DNA of 64,000 nt from positions 1 to 64,000 of the forward strand of contig NZ_JBBMER010000006.1 in the NCBI RefSeq assembly GCF_040096455.1, read 5' to 3'. Positions within the stretch are counted from its first letter, which is position 1. Every line of letters starts with the position of its first letter. A program made the translations under genes and the position numbers. Source of the stretch: Lachnospira rogosae (GTDB lineage Bacteria; Bacillota; Clostridia; Lachnospirales; Lachnospiraceae). Shown here piece after piece: positions 8,656-18,729 of the stretch. The notes under the pieces were generated by a model, which saw only the letters and a program-made list of their open reading frames with translations, did no database searches and was not told the DNA's origin.

Positions 8656-9417
8656 ATGTTATTTTCAGATGTCGATGCAATTGCTAAGGCAGCATCGAAT
8701 AAGGCAGAGTTATGCAACAACCATTTCGGAAAGTATTTTATGCGCTCTATTATGGCAGGCTTCTATATTGTTGTTGCAACAATTTTATCGAATGTGAGTG
8801 CGGCAGTACTGCTTCCAACTTATCCACAGTTTGGTAAGCTTTTAGGTGCATTTTTATTCTCAATTGCAATTGTACTCGTCGTATTTATGGGAGGAGAATT
8901 ATTTACAGGTAATAATTTTGTTATGGCGATTGGCACATACAATAAGACGGTTTCAGTAAGAGATCTAATAAAAGTATGGGTTGTAAGCTATATAGGTAAC
9001 TTTGCCGGTGCATTTATTCTTTCGGGTTTATTTGTATATAGTAAGGCTTCACACGCAATAATGGTTGATTATTATAACAGTTTTATATATTCTAAGATTT
9101 CAGCAGGTTCCATGGAACTTTTAGTAAGGGGGATTCTTTGTAATTTCCTTGTATGTATGGCAGTATTAGTTGGTACTAAGTTAAAGACAGAAAGCGGCAA
9201 GCTTATAATAATGTTCTGTATTATTATGGCGTTCGTAGTTGCTGGTTTTGAGCATTGTATTGCTAATATGAGTACATTTTCTATTGGATATATGTTACTT
9301 GGTGATATTGGCACAGCTTCTGTTATCAAGAGTATGATTATGGTGACAATCGGAAATATGCTTGGCGGAGCAGTGCTTCTTGGAGTGCCGGTACAGATTA
9401 TGAAAGCAGAACACTAA
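8656..9417 (+). CDS. Formate/nitrite transporter family protein
   Basis: FNT-family channel (FocA/NirC-like), a pentameric anion pore with six helices per subunit. Visible features are GKYFMRSIMAGFYIVVATIL in helix 1, GGELFTGNNF (the FNT signature with L-F-T-G-N) and GFEHCIANM (central-pore histidine), plus GNMLGGAVLLGVP at the C terminus. The ATG at 8656 sits behind GGAGG. In a fermenting anaerobe, formate export is the likely role; nitrite or hydrosulfide is an alternative for this family. No pfl gene is adjacent. Confidence 0.92.
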   Translation: MLFSDVDAIAKAASNKAELCNNHFGKYFMRSIMAGFYIVVATILSNVSAAVLLPTYPQFGKLLGAFLFSIAIVLVVFMGGELFTGNNFVMAIGTYNKTVSVRDLIKVWVVSYIGNFAGAFILSGLFVYSKASHAIMVDYYNSFIYSKISAGSMELLVRGILCNFLVCMAVLVGTKLKTESGKLIIMFCIIMAFVVAGFEHCIANMSTFSIGYMLLGDIGTASVIKSMIMVTIGNMLGGAVLLGVPVQIMKAEH

Positions 9418-9466
9418 AATTAAAGTTATTAATAATGAATAAAGCATGAAAGGATTAGTGAGTTGT

Positions 9467-11203
9467 ATGAAAGAAAATCTTAAAAAGCTTGCAAAGTATT
9501 ATAAGCCATATTTAGGCACATTTATTATAGATATGATTCTTGCGATGATGTCTGCGGCGGTGGCACTTGTCATACCGCTTGTTGTAAGATATATAACTTC
9601 CAAGGTTGCCTATATGCCGGCAGATGAAGCGTCTAAGGCAATATTTACAATAGTTGTGATATTATTCGTGCTTGTTCTTGTGCAGTGGGGGTGTAATTAT
9701 TATATATCTAATTACGGACACGTTATGGGAGCTAAGATTGAATACGATATGAGGGCTGAGATTTTTAACCACTACCAGAAGCTTTCTTATTCATTCTATG
9801 ATGACCAGAAGGTTGGACAGTTATTATCAAGAATAACTTCGGATTTATTCGATATAACAGAGCTTTTACACCACGGTCCTGAGAATATAACAATATCACT
9901 TATTAAGATTGTAGGTGCACTTGTTATATTAAGCACTATAGATGTAAGGCTTACGCTTACTGCATTTGTGCTTGTGCCTGTTATGCTTGTATTTGCATAT
10001 TTCCTTAATAAGAAAATGAAGCGTGCATTTAAAAGAAACCGTATCCGTATAGGTGAGATTAATGCACAGATAGAAGATAATCTGTCAGGAATACGTGTTG
10101 TTAAATCATTTGCTAATGAGGATATAGAGTGCGGTAAGTTCAAAAAAGGCAATGATTTATTCTTAGAGTCAAAGAAAGACAGCTATCATTATATGGGAAT
10201 GTACAATGCCGGACTTACAGCATTTACAACTATGATTAATGTAATTGTAATTGCAGTGGGCGGTATAGGAATAACAAGAGGCTGGGTTAATATTACAGAC
10301 TTCGTAACATTTTTATTGTATATAAATATATTTACGGAGCCGGTAAAGGTACTTATTGATTTTACAGAACAGTTCCAGAACGGTTATTCCGGTTATGAAA
10401 GATTTCTTGAGATATTATCAGTTGAACCGGATATAAAGGAAAAGCCAGATGCAGTTGAACTTAAAGACGTTAAGGGTGAGATTACATTCGACAATGTATC
10501 TTTTAGATATAAGGACGGAATCGAGGAAGTATTATCAGGAATCAGCTTTAATGTTACACCAGGCAGATATGTGGCACTGGTAGGTCCGTCAGGAGCAGGA
10601 AAGACTACATTATGTTCGCTTATACCAAGATTTTATGAGGCGACAGAAGGAAGCATAAGAATTGATGGAAAAGACATTAAAGATGTTACTCTTAAGAGCT
10701 TAAGGGATAATATCGGGGTTGTCCAGCAGGACGTATATCTGTTTATGGGAAGCATTAAAGAGAATATACGATACGGAAAGCCAGATGCTACCGATGACGA
10801 AGTAGTTGCAGCGGCAAAGCTTGCCAATGCACATGAATTTATAGAAGCATTTGAAAATGGATACGACACGGATATAGGACAAAGAGGTGTCAAGTTGTCA
10901 GGTGGACAGAAGCAGAGATTATCAATAGCAAGGGTATTTCTTAAAAATCCACCTATACTTATATTTGATGAGGCAACATCAGCACTTGATAATGAAAGTG
11001 AGCAGATTGTACAGGAGTCGTTAGAGAAGCTGGCTAAGAATAGAACTACATTTGTTATAGCCCACAGACTTACTACAATAGAAAATGCTGAGGAAATATT
11101 TATGCTTACAGATGAGGGGATTAAGGAAAGAGGAACTCACAAGGAGCTTATGGAGTTAGATGGTGAATATGCTCATATGGTTAAAATTCACTCAGCTAAC
11201 TAG
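9467..11203 (+). CDS. ABC exporter, fused permease and ATPase (canonical)
   Basis: Type IV ABC half-transporter: six N-terminal transmembrane helices (about 1-310) and one nucleotide-binding domain. The ATPase motifs are all canonical: Walker A GPSGAGKTT (near 373), signature LSGGQKQR (near 477), Walker B LIFDEATSALD and switch AHRLTT. It should therefore work as a homodimer. The substrate (lipid, drug or peptide) is unknown. The ATG at 9467 (MKENLKKLAKYY) is preferred over an in-frame ATG at 9446, because AAAGGA lies between them. Confidence 0.92.
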   Translation: MKENLKKLAKYYKPYLGTFIIDMILAMMSAAVALVIPLVVRYITSKVAYMPADEASKAIFTIVVILFVLVLVQWGCNYYISNYGHVMGAKIEYDMRAEIFNHYQKLSYSFYDDQKVGQLLSRITSDLFDITELLHHGPENITISLIKIVGALVILSTIDVRLTLTAFVLVPVMLVFAYFLNKKMKRAFKRNRIRIGEINAQIEDNLSGIRVVKSFANEDIECGKFKKGNDLFLESKKDSYHYMGMYNAGLTAFTTMINVIVIAVGGIGITRGWVNITDFVTFLLYINIFTEPVKVLIDFTEQFQNGYSGYERFLEILSVEPDIKEKPDAVELKDVKGEITFDNVSFRYKDGIEEVLSGISFNVTPGRYVALVGPSGAGKTTLCSLIPRFYEATEGSIRIDGKDIKDVTLKSLRDNIGVVQQDVYLFMGSIKENIRYGKPDATDDEVVAAAKLANAHEFIEAFENGYDTDIGQRGVKLSGGQKQRLSIARVFLKNPPILIFDEATSALDNESEQIVQESLEKLAKNRTTFVIAHRLTTIENAEEIFMLTDEGIKERGTHKELMELDGEYAHMVKIHSAN

Positions 11204-11305
11204 AAAAAGTATTGAAAATGTGTTATACTAATCATAGTTATAACGAAAATGTTAATCGCTGTATATTATTGTATGGCTGATTACAATATATGGAGGATGA
11301 CGTAT

Positions 11306-11809
11306 ATGGAAATGTGGGATATATATGATGCCAACAAAGAAAAGACAGGCAGATTAATGAAAAAGAATGACTGGCAGCTTAAAGATGGAGAATATCATCT
11401 TACAGTGTTAGGTGTCATAGAACGTCCGGATGGAAAGTTCCTTATTACACAGCGTGTTATGACTAAGGCGTGGGCTCCTGGCTGGTGGGAAGTATCAGGT
11501 GGAGCGGCTCAGGCAGGTGAGGAGTCAATTGAGGCAGTAAGACGTGAGGTTCGTGAAGAGACAGGAATTGACGTTACAGATGCCAGAGGTGGATATGTAT
11601 TCACCTATAAAAGAGAGAATCCTGGCAAGGGCGACAATTATTTTGTAGATGTATACAAGTTCATTAAAGATGTTAAAGATGAGGACATACATATACAGAC
11701 AGAGGAAGCCTTAGGGTATAAGTTCGTTACCAGAGAAGAGCTTAAACAGATAGCAGCAACAGGAGAATTCCTGCATTATGACAGTATTAAGCAGGTATTT
11801 GAAGATTAG
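11306..11809 (+). CDS. Nudix hydrolase
   Basis: Nudix-fold hydrolase of 167 residues. The Nudix box reads as GGAAQAGEESIEAVRREVRE followed by ETGI, matching G-x5-E-x7-REV-x-EE-x-G-I. The N terminus (MWDIYDANKEKTGRL) is typical of the YfcD / isopentenyl-diphosphate-isomerase-like branch; an actual IPP isomerase role is unlikely, and the substrate is unknown. GGAGG at 11292-11296 favours the ATG at 11306 over nearby ATGs at 11297 and 11312. A terminator lies 77 bp downstream. Confidence 0.9.
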   Translation: MEMWDIYDANKEKTGRLMKKNDWQLKDGEYHLTVLGVIERPDGKFLITQRVMTKAWAPGWWEVSGGAAQAGEESIEAVRREVREETGIDVTDARGGYVFTYKRENPGKGDNYFVDVYKFIKDVKDEDIHIQTEEALGYKFVTREELKQIAATGEFLHYDSIKQVFED

Positions 11810-11885
11810 ATATTGGATTAAGTAAGAATTGCTGTTATTAAGTGAATATTTGTACTTGATTTATAAAATGTATTTATAATAGAAG

Positions 11886-11919
11886 AAGCACCAGCAGATT
11901 TATTCTGATGGTGCTTTTT
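11886..11919 (+). terminator. Rho-independent terminator after the Nudix gene
   Basis: AAGCACCA (11886-11893) pairs with TGGTGCTT (11909-11916), with further pairing inside (CAGA/TCTG), then TTT. Confidence 0.85.
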
Positions 11920-11958
11920 AGCTATAAGAAGTAATAAAGCTTAAGAAAGGAATGTGGT

Positions 11959-13689
11959 ATGCTTAAATATTTAAAAAAGTATTGGTTCTTTGCTCTGCTT
12001 GCACCTGTATTTATGATAGGTGAGGTTTCTATGGACTTGTTACAGCCGGAGCTTATGAGCAGAATAATTGATGACGGTGTATTGGGGCTTAACAATGGCG
12101 GGGTTGGCAATCTTAATACAGTAATTACCATCGGGCTTAAAATGATAGGATTTGTGGCACTTGGTGGTATCTGTGGCATTATGTCCGGTGTCTTTGCCAA
12201 TCTTTGTGCACAGCAGTTTGGTAATGATGTAAGAAAAGCTGTCTTTAAGAGAATTATGGAATTCTCTTTTGAACAGACTGATAAATTCTCCACAGGTTCT
12301 TTAATTACAAGGGTTACGAATGATATAACACAGCTTCAGAATTTTGTAATGCAATGCCTGAGAGGTTTTGTGCGTACAAGTATGCTGTTTATCGGTGGTA
12401 TAGCGTGTATGGTGTCACTTAATATGGAATTTGGAATAATAATTGCATGTGCACTTCCGTTTGTTGCAGTATGTGTTGTATATTTCATAGCCAAAGCCAA
12501 TCCTAAGTTCACAGTGTTACAGAAGAAGCTTGATAAGGTTAACAATGTAATGCAGGAAAATGTGTCTGGTGCAAGAGTTGTAAAGGCATATGTCAAGGAA
12601 GATTACGAGACAGAAAGATTTGAGAAAGCTAATAATGAGCTTGTTTCAACACAGCTTGATGTGCTTTTACTGCTTTCTTATATGACACCTATTATGAATA
12701 TTATATTAAATCTTTCAGTTGTTGCGGTTATAAAGGTTGGTGGAATACAGGTAAGTGCAGGAAGTGCAACGCCTGGTAATGTAATGGCGGCGATTACATA
12801 TTGTTCACAGGTGCTTAATGCGGTTATGCGTATGACGATGATATTTCAGACAGCTTCAAGGGGAATTGCCTCAAAGAAGCGTGTTATGGAGATAATTAAC
12901 TGTGATCCGGCAATAAAGAGCGGTACATATAATAAAGAAACTGCCGTTAAGGGAAAAGTTGAATTTAAGAATGTGTCATTTGCATATCCAGGTATGGATA
13001 ATGAAAATGTTATTGAGAACTTTAACCTTGTTATTAATCCGGGTGAAACTATCGGAATACTGGGTGCAACAGGCTGCGGCAAGTCAAGTCTTGTAAATCT
13101 CATACCACGTTTTTATGATGTGACTAAGGGGGAAGTACTTATAGATGATGTCAATGTTAAAGATTATGATTTGCAGGTTTTAAGGGATAAAGTGTCAATA
13201 GCATTACAGAAGCCGGAGATATTCAGCACTACAATAGCAGAAAATATTGCGTGGGGTGATGACAGTGCAGACATTGAAAAGATAAGACAAGCCGCTGACA
13301 TAGCACAGGCAACAGAATTTATTGACAACAGGACAGATGGTATGGATACACAGGTAAGTCAGGGTGGACACAGTCTTTCAGGAGGCCAGAAGCAGAGAGT
13401 TGCCATAAGCCGTGCAGTGCTTAAGAATTCAGAGATACTTATATTTGATGATGCTACAAGTGCACTTGATTTAAAGACAGAGGCTGATCTTTATTCAGAG
13501 CTGTCGGTAAAGAAATATGATGTAACCAGGATTATAATTGCCCAGAGAATTGCTTCTGTAAAGAATGCAGATAGAATTGTTGTAATGGATAATGGCAGAT
13601 TAGCAGATGTTGGAAGCCATAGTGAGCTTATAAAGACAAGTGAGATATATAAAGATATTTATGAGTCACAGCTGAAAGGAAATGAATAG
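11959..13689 (+). CDS. ABC exporter half, subunit 1 (degenerate Walker B)
   Basis: Half-transporter of 576 residues, with six transmembrane helices then an ATPase domain. Walker A is GATGCGKSS (near 369) and the signature is canonical (LSGGQKQR). The Walker B end reads LIFDDATSALD, with Asp in place of the catalytic Glu. The switch region is AQRIAS, with Gln where a His is usual (AHR). Together with the next gene, which starts 1 bp after this stop, it fits a heterodimeric exporter with one catalytically poor site, as in TM287/288 and LmrCD. AAAGGA precedes the ATG. The substrate is unknown. Confidence 0.92.
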   Translation: MLKYLKKYWFFALLAPVFMIGEVSMDLLQPELMSRIIDDGVLGLNNGGVGNLNTVITIGLKMIGFVALGGICGIMSGVFANLCAQQFGNDVRKAVFKRIMEFSFEQTDKFSTGSLITRVTNDITQLQNFVMQCLRGFVRTSMLFIGGIACMVSLNMEFGIIIACALPFVAVCVVYFIAKANPKFTVLQKKLDKVNNVMQENVSGARVVKAYVKEDYETERFEKANNELVSTQLDVLLLLSYMTPIMNIILNLSVVAVIKVGGIQVSAGSATPGNVMAAITYCSQVLNAVMRMTMIFQTASRGIASKKRVMEIINCDPAIKSGTYNKETAVKGKVEFKNVSFAYPGMDNENVIENFNLVINPGETIGILGATGCGKSSLVNLIPRFYDVTKGEVLIDDVNVKDYDLQVLRDKVSIALQKPEIFSTTIAENIAWGDDSADIEKIRQAADIAQATEFIDNRTDGMDTQVSQGGHSLSGGQKQRVAISRAVLKNSEILIFDDATSALDLKTEADLYSELSVKKYDVTRIIIAQRIASVKNADRIVVMDNGRLADVGSHSELIKTSEIYKDIYESQLKGNE

Positions 13690-13690
13690 A

Positions 13691-15508
13691 ATGGAGCAGA
13701 GCAGACAGGCACAGATGAATAATTATAAAGCCTTTGGCAGAAGACCTGGCAACCGCAATCTTACTGTTGAGAAGGCTAAGGACAAGAAGGGTACTTTAAA
13801 AAGACTGATAGCATATTTTGCGGCTGAGAAAGCTATGATTATAGGGCTTCTGGCGGCTGTTATCGTTGTAGTAATATGTTCGGTATATGCACCAAAGCTT
13901 CAGAGTAATGCAATTGATATTATAGCTTCTGGCAGATTTAAGGAATTAACTCCGATACTTATAACAATGGTGGTTGTATACATAATACATAGTATATGTA
14001 CATTTTTACAGACCAAGATAAGTGCGGTATTAAGCCAGAATATCGTAAAGAAGATGAGAGAAGATTTATTCAGGCACATAGTTAATCTTCCTGTAAGATA
14101 CCTTGACAGTAACAGCCACGGAGATATTATGAGCCGTATGACTAACGATATTGAGAATATATCAACAACAGTTTCGCAATCGTTAAGTTCGATGTTCTCA
14201 GGCGTATTAACGATTATTGGAACAGTTATAATGATGACTGTATTATGTCCACAGCTTGCACTGTTATCGTGCGTTACTGTAATTCTTACAGTGATTGCAA
14301 CTAAGTTCTTATCTAAGGCCATGAAGAAGTTCTTTACGAAAAGACAGGTGCTTTTAGGTAATCTTAATGGAACGGTTGAGGAGATGGTTACAGGTTATAA
14401 GTCAGTTGTTGCATATAACAGGCAGGAAAATGTCATAAAAGACTTTAACAATGTGTCGGATGAACTTACAAGGGTTGGAATTATAGCAGAGATTCTTGGC
14501 GGTTCAATGGGACCAGTTATGAATGTAATCAATAATATAAGCTTTGTTATTATTGCGGCATTTGGCGGATATTTTGCCATTAACCATATTATATCTATCG
14601 GTGTTATATCAGCATTTATCGTATATGCGAAGCAGTTCGGAAGACCAATTGATGAGCTTGCACAGATATATGGACAGATACAGACCGCCATAGCGGGTGC
14701 AGAGAGAGTGTTTGCAGTTATGGACGAACCGCTTGAAGATAAGAGTGGTGATAAGAATATGGATAAGCTTGAGGGCGTTATTAAGTTTAAAGATGTCAAT
14801 TTCTCATATACCAAGGACAAGCAGGTGTTATATGACTTTAATCTTCAAGTTAAGGCAGGACAGAAGGTGGCACTTGTAGGCTCAACAGGAAGTGGAAAGA
14901 CAACAGTTGTCAATCTTTTAATGAGATTTTATGACGTTGACAGCGGAGAAATATTAATAGATGATGTTAATATCAAGGAAATAGATTGTGCCACACTCCG
15001 TAAGAATACAGCGATTGTATTGCAGGATACTGTGTTATTTGCTGATACAATAAAGAATAATCTTAAGTATTCTAACGAAGCGGCAACTGATGAGCAGATG
15101 TATGCCGCTGCGGTTATGAGCAACTGCGATACTATGATTAATAAAATGCCATTAAAATACGATACAGAGCTTATGGCAGAGGGTGAGAATATATCACAGG
15201 GACAAAGACAGCTTTTATCAATAGCAAGAGCATTTCTTGCACAGCCTAAGATCCTTATATTGGACGAGGCGACATCTAACGTGGATACAAGAACTGAAAA
15301 GCATATTCAGGATGCAATGCTTAAGCTTATGGAGAACAGGACAAGTCTTATAATAGCTCATAGATTGTCTACAATACAGGATGCTGACATAATCGTTGTT
15401 ATGGATGAGGGACATATAGTTGAAGCAGGCAATCATAAAGAACTTCTTAACAAAATGGGAAGATATTATAAATTATATATGACACAGTTTGCAGGACAGA
15501 CAATATAG
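13691..15508 (+). CDS. ABC exporter half, subunit 2 (non-canonical signature)
   Basis: Partner of the preceding half-transporter, with 605 residues. The first 40 residues are polar (MEQSRQAQMNNYKAFGRRP) and precede six transmembrane helices. Walker A is GSTGSGKTT, Walker B is LILDEATSNVD with the catalytic Glu, and the switch is AHRLST; the signature is ISQGQRQ instead of LSGGQ. The weak signature here faces the weak Walker B of subunit 1, leaving one good ATP site. I chose the ATG at 13691, 10 bp after AAAGGA; the ATG at 13682 is only 1 bp from that site. Confidence 0.92.
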   Translation: MEQSRQAQMNNYKAFGRRPGNRNLTVEKAKDKKGTLKRLIAYFAAEKAMIIGLLAAVIVVVICSVYAPKLQSNAIDIIASGRFKELTPILITMVVVYIIHSICTFLQTKISAVLSQNIVKKMREDLFRHIVNLPVRYLDSNSHGDIMSRMTNDIENISTTVSQSLSSMFSGVLTIIGTVIMMTVLCPQLALLSCVTVILTVIATKFLSKAMKKFFTKRQVLLGNLNGTVEEMVTGYKSVVAYNRQENVIKDFNNVSDELTRVGIIAEILGGSMGPVMNVINNISFVIIAAFGGYFAINHIISIGVISAFIVYAKQFGRPIDELAQIYGQIQTAIAGAERVFAVMDEPLEDKSGDKNMDKLEGVIKFKDVNFSYTKDKQVLYDFNLQVKAGQKVALVGSTGSGKTTVVNLLMRFYDVDSGEILIDDVNIKEIDCATLRKNTAIVLQDTVLFADTIKNNLKYSNEAATDEQMYAAAVMSNCDTMINKMPLKYDTELMAEGENISQGQRQLLSIARAFLAQPKILILDEATSNVDTRTEKHIQDAMLKLMENRTSLIIAHRLSTIQDADIIVVMDEGHIVEAGNHKELLNKMGRYYKLYMTQFAGQTI

Positions 15509-15588
15509 GTGTATAATTATCTATTACATAAGATTTGTGATGATGCACAGATTGAATTATAGATAATATATGCAGGAATGGTGATGGT

Positions 15589-17139
15589 ATGCGTACAGAG
15601 AAAAAATCAAGCATAAAAAATAGTGCAACAAGGTTGATACTGATAGGGCTTCTTGTTCTTATACAGACTGGCTGGATGATATTTTTAATGATGAAGCTGA
15701 ATACATATTCAACTGCCATAACATTGCTTCTTACATTTATAGCAATGTTTATTGCCCTTAAAATATTTGGAACACACGTTAATGCGGCACAGAAAATGCC
15801 CTGGCTTATCGTAATAACTGCAGTTCCGTTTTTTGGAATATGTATATATCTGCTATTTGGACGTTCTATTGTAACTAAAGGTGTTAGACGTTCATTTAAT
15901 AATATTGAAACGAATGTGCTTACCCTCTTAAAGCAGGATAAGGGCATAATAGATGATATAGCCAGCAAGGACAAGGGCGTAGCTAACCAGTGCAGATATA
16001 TAAGCAATACAGCAAGATATCCTGTATACAGCAATACAGATGTAAAATATTATCCAACTACTGATGTAAGCTTTGAGGCACAGCTTGTTGAACTTGAAAA
16101 GGCAGAGCATTTTATATTTATGGAATATCACGCTATTGAAGATGCTGAAAGCTTTGCAAGGCTTAAGCATATCCTTGAAAATAAGGCACAGAGCGGTGTG
16201 GAGGTAAGAATATTCTATGACGATTTAGGAAGTATTTTTTTCCTTAATAAAGAGTTCATAAAACAGATGAGGCAGAAGGGCATACAGTGCCGTGTATTCA
16301 ATCCACTTAAAGTTATTGTAAATATGTTTATGAATAACAGGGATCACAGGAAGATAACCGTTATTGACGGCAAGGTAGGCTTTACAGGTGGATATAATCT
16401 TGCAGATGAGTATTTTAATATAACACACCCATATGGTTACTGGAAGGACACAGGAATTAAGCTTCAGGGTGATGCGGTAAAGAGTCTCACAGCAAGCTTT
16501 CTTACTATGTGGAATGCCATAGAACATACTGATAATGATTATAATAAATATCTTGATGCGACAGATGGTACATATAAGGCAGTTATGAAAGACTGTTATG
16601 TACAGCCATATTCAGATAATCCATTAGGACAGGACAGAATTGGTGAGGACGTGTACCTTAATATTCTAAAAAATGCCAAGGACTATGTGTATATCACAAC
16701 TCCGTATCTTATTATCACTGATGAGATGGAAAGAGAGTTAAGGCTTGCGGTTAAGAGAGGTGTTGATGTAAGAATTGTCACACCGGGAATACCAGATAAG
16801 AAGCTTGTATACAGAATTACAAGGTCTTATTATGAGCCACTGTGTTCGGCTGGCGTGAGAATATATGAGTATACACCAGGATTCTGTCACGCTAAGCAGT
16901 GGGTATGTGATGATGAAGTATCTGTTGTTGGCACAATCAATATGGACTACAGAAGCTTATATCTTCATTTTGAAAATGCAGTATTTATATATAATAAAGC
17001 GACGGCATTAAGTGTAAAGCAGGATATGTTAAATAACTTTGAGGCAGGACACGAAGTGACAGCTGATTATACTAAAGATGTTATTAAGCCATTAAGACTT
17101 GGGGTATGTATGTTAAGAATGATATCGCCTTTATTGTAA
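15589..17139 (+). CDS. cls: Cardiolipin synthase
   Basis: Phospholipase-D-superfamily enzyme joining two phosphatidylglycerols into cardiolipin at the membrane. The 516-residue protein has N-terminal hydrophobic segments (about 13-85), then two HKD motifs: HRKITVIDGKVGFTGGYN (near 251) and HAKQWVCDDEVSVVGTINMD (near 432). GGGRSIVTKG-type family elements (LFGRSIVTKGVRR) follow the membrane part. The GTGATGGT context gives a plain ATG start. It is probably transcribed separately from the ABC pair, 80 bp away. Confidence 0.93.
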   Translation: MRTEKKSSIKNSATRLILIGLLVLIQTGWMIFLMMKLNTYSTAITLLLTFIAMFIALKIFGTHVNAAQKMPWLIVITAVPFFGICIYLLFGRSIVTKGVRRSFNNIETNVLTLLKQDKGIIDDIASKDKGVANQCRYISNTARYPVYSNTDVKYYPTTDVSFEAQLVELEKAEHFIFMEYHAIEDAESFARLKHILENKAQSGVEVRIFYDDLGSIFFLNKEFIKQMRQKGIQCRVFNPLKVIVNMFMNNRDHRKITVIDGKVGFTGGYNLADEYFNITHPYGYWKDTGIKLQGDAVKSLTASFLTMWNAIEHTDNDYNKYLDATDGTYKAVMKDCYVQPYSDNPLGQDRIGEDVYLNILKNAKDYVYITTPYLIITDEMERELRLAVKRGVDVRIVTPGIPDKKLVYRITRSYYEPLCSAGVRIYEYTPGFCHAKQWVCDDEVSVVGTINMDYRSLYLHFENAVFIYNKATALSVKQDMLNNFEAGHEVTADYTKDVIKPLRLGVCMLRMISPLL

Positions 17140-17144
17140 AATAC

Positions 17145-17172
17145 TTGCAACAAATGTAAAATAATATATAAT
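17145..17172 (+). promoter_or_regulatory. Promoter of the pyrophosphatase-like/Nudix fusion gene
   Basis: TTGCAA (17145-17150), 16 bp, TATAAT (17167-17172), about 93 bp before the GTG start. Confidence 0.5.
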
Positions 17173-17264
17173 ATTAGTGGCAAATTACATTTATCATTAT
17201 AAGTGGTTAGATAATAAGTAAGAACAACATTTTGTGTCTATTGTTAGTACCTGGAGGAGGAACA

Positions 17265-18134
17265 GTGAGAGAAGAATTAGTAGCCGTAAAAGTAGACCAC
17301 CCATTGGGAAGTACAGACGAGGATAACCCCTCGGTTGTGTATCCGATTAATGTCGGATACGTTATCAATGATAAGGATCTGGAATTCAAACCGGTAACAG
17401 ATGACCAGAGAGTGTATCTTGTAGGTGTTGATGTTGCTGTTGATGAATATTCAGGTGTTCTTATTGCAGTTGCAAGAAGGAGAGATGATTCAGGAACAGT
17501 GTGGGTCGTTGCACCTGAGAACATATTATATACCAAACAGCAGATAGAAGAAATGATATATTTTAAGGAGCAGTATTATGACAGCTTCATTGAAATGGTC
17601 GATGAGGAGATGTGGGACGCTTATGATGCCAATGAGAATAAGTTAGGTTTTGAAGTTCGCAGAAGTATGGCAAAGTCACTTCCAGAAGGCGTGTACCACA
17701 TAGTTGTTATGGTGTATACAGTTACAAAGACAGGAAAGGTGCTTACAACGCAGAGGTCGCGTAACAAGACGAATTCTTTAAAATGGGAAGTTACAGGAGG
17801 TTCTATTATCAGCGGTGAAACACCTAGGACAGGAGCGGTAAGGGAACTTCTGGAAGAAACGGGAATTAAGAAATCGCCAGAGGATTTAATTGAACTTTAT
17901 AGGTATACTGATGATGCAAGACATTGTATATATTATGGTTATCTTAATGTATGTGATGATGAGGAACACGTTAAATTACAGCAGGGTGAAACTATGGACT
18001 ATATGTATATGCCATATGAGGAATTCATTGATTTCATAATGTCAGAGAGGTTCATTCCGTCAGAACAGAGGCGTTTTAAGCTTCATAGTGAGCATATAGT
18101 AAAGCAGATTAAGCAGGCTTGTATGGTACAGTAA
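17265..18134 (+). CDS. Pyrophosphatase-like domain fused to Nudix hydrolase
   Basis: Two-domain protein of 289 residues. Residues about 1-100 (VKVDHPLGSTDED, YPINVGYV, YLVGVDVAVDEYSG, WVVAPE) resemble the small Firmicute proteins annotated as inorganic-pyrophosphatase-like. Residues about 110-285 are a Nudix domain beginning MWDAYDANENKLG, with Nudix box GGSIISGETPRTGAVREL followed by LEETGI. A Nudix enzyme often releases PPi or Pi, so the fusion is biochemically sensible, but activity of the first domain is unproven. The start is GTG at 17265, 8 bp after GGAGGAGG. Confidence 0.8.
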   Translation: MREELVAVKVDHPLGSTDEDNPSVVYPINVGYVINDKDLEFKPVTDDQRVYLVGVDVAVDEYSGVLIAVARRRDDSGTVWVVAPENILYTKQQIEEMIYFKEQYYDSFIEMVDEEMWDAYDANENKLGFEVRRSMAKSLPEGVYHIVVMVYTVTKTGKVLTTQRSRNKTNSLKWEVTGGSIISGETPRTGAVRELLEETGIKKSPEDLIELYRYTDDARHCIYYGYLNVCDDEEHVKLQQGETMDYMYMPYEEFIDFIMSERFIPSEQRRFKLHSEHIVKQIKQACMVQ

Positions 18135-18165
18135 TAAATTTAATATAATCAGAAGGGAGAGTCAT

Positions 18166-18729
18166 ATGTCATTTAAGGAACTTGTATTAAAGAACCGTTC
18201 ATATAGACGTTTTTTTGAGGATAAGAAAATAGAAAAGAACGAGCTTGTAAATCTTGTTGATATAGCAAGAAATACAGCTTCAGGTGCTAACAACCAGCCT
18301 TTAAGATATAAGGTTGTGTGTGATGAGGAAAGCAATAAAAAAGTGTTTGACACATTAAAATGGGCAGGTGCGCTTCCAGACTGGGATGGTCCTGTTGAGG
18401 GTGAAAGACCAGCAGGCTACATAATAATATGCAGTGCTTCAAGCGTATCAGCACCAAGAGATGAGGGAATAGCGGCACAGACAATACTTCTTGCCGCCAA
18501 TGAGGTTAATCTTGGAGGCTGTATGTTTGCAAGTGTTAATATTCCTAAGCTTAACGAAGAACTTTCAATTCCAGAGGGTATGACAGCAAGACTTGTTATT
18601 GCATTGGGATATCCTAAGGAACAGGTTGTTATTGATGAAGTATCTGAGGGAGCGAATCTTAAGTATTACAGAGATGACAATCAGGTTCATCACGTACCTA
18701 AGTTAAAGTTAGAAAATGTATTATTATAA
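18166..18729 (+). CDS. Nitroreductase family protein
   Basis: FMN-dependent oxidoreductase of the nitroreductase fold, 187 residues. The N-terminal FMN-binding pattern KNRSYRRFFEDKKI and TASGANNQPLRYKVV is typical, followed by EGIAAQTILLAANEVNLGGC and the ALGYPKE segment. The natural substrate is unknown. GAAGGGAG precedes the ATG. It sits 31 bp after the Nudix fusion and may share its transcript; a perfect terminator follows. Confidence 0.9.
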   Translation: MSFKELVLKNRSYRRFFEDKKIEKNELVNLVDIARNTASGANNQPLRYKVVCDEESNKKVFDTLKWAGALPDWDGPVEGERPAGYIIICSASSVSAPRDEGIAAQTILLAANEVNLGGCMFASVNIPKLNEELSIPEGMTARLVIALGYPKEQVVIDEVSEGANLKYYRDDNQVHHVPKLKLENVLL

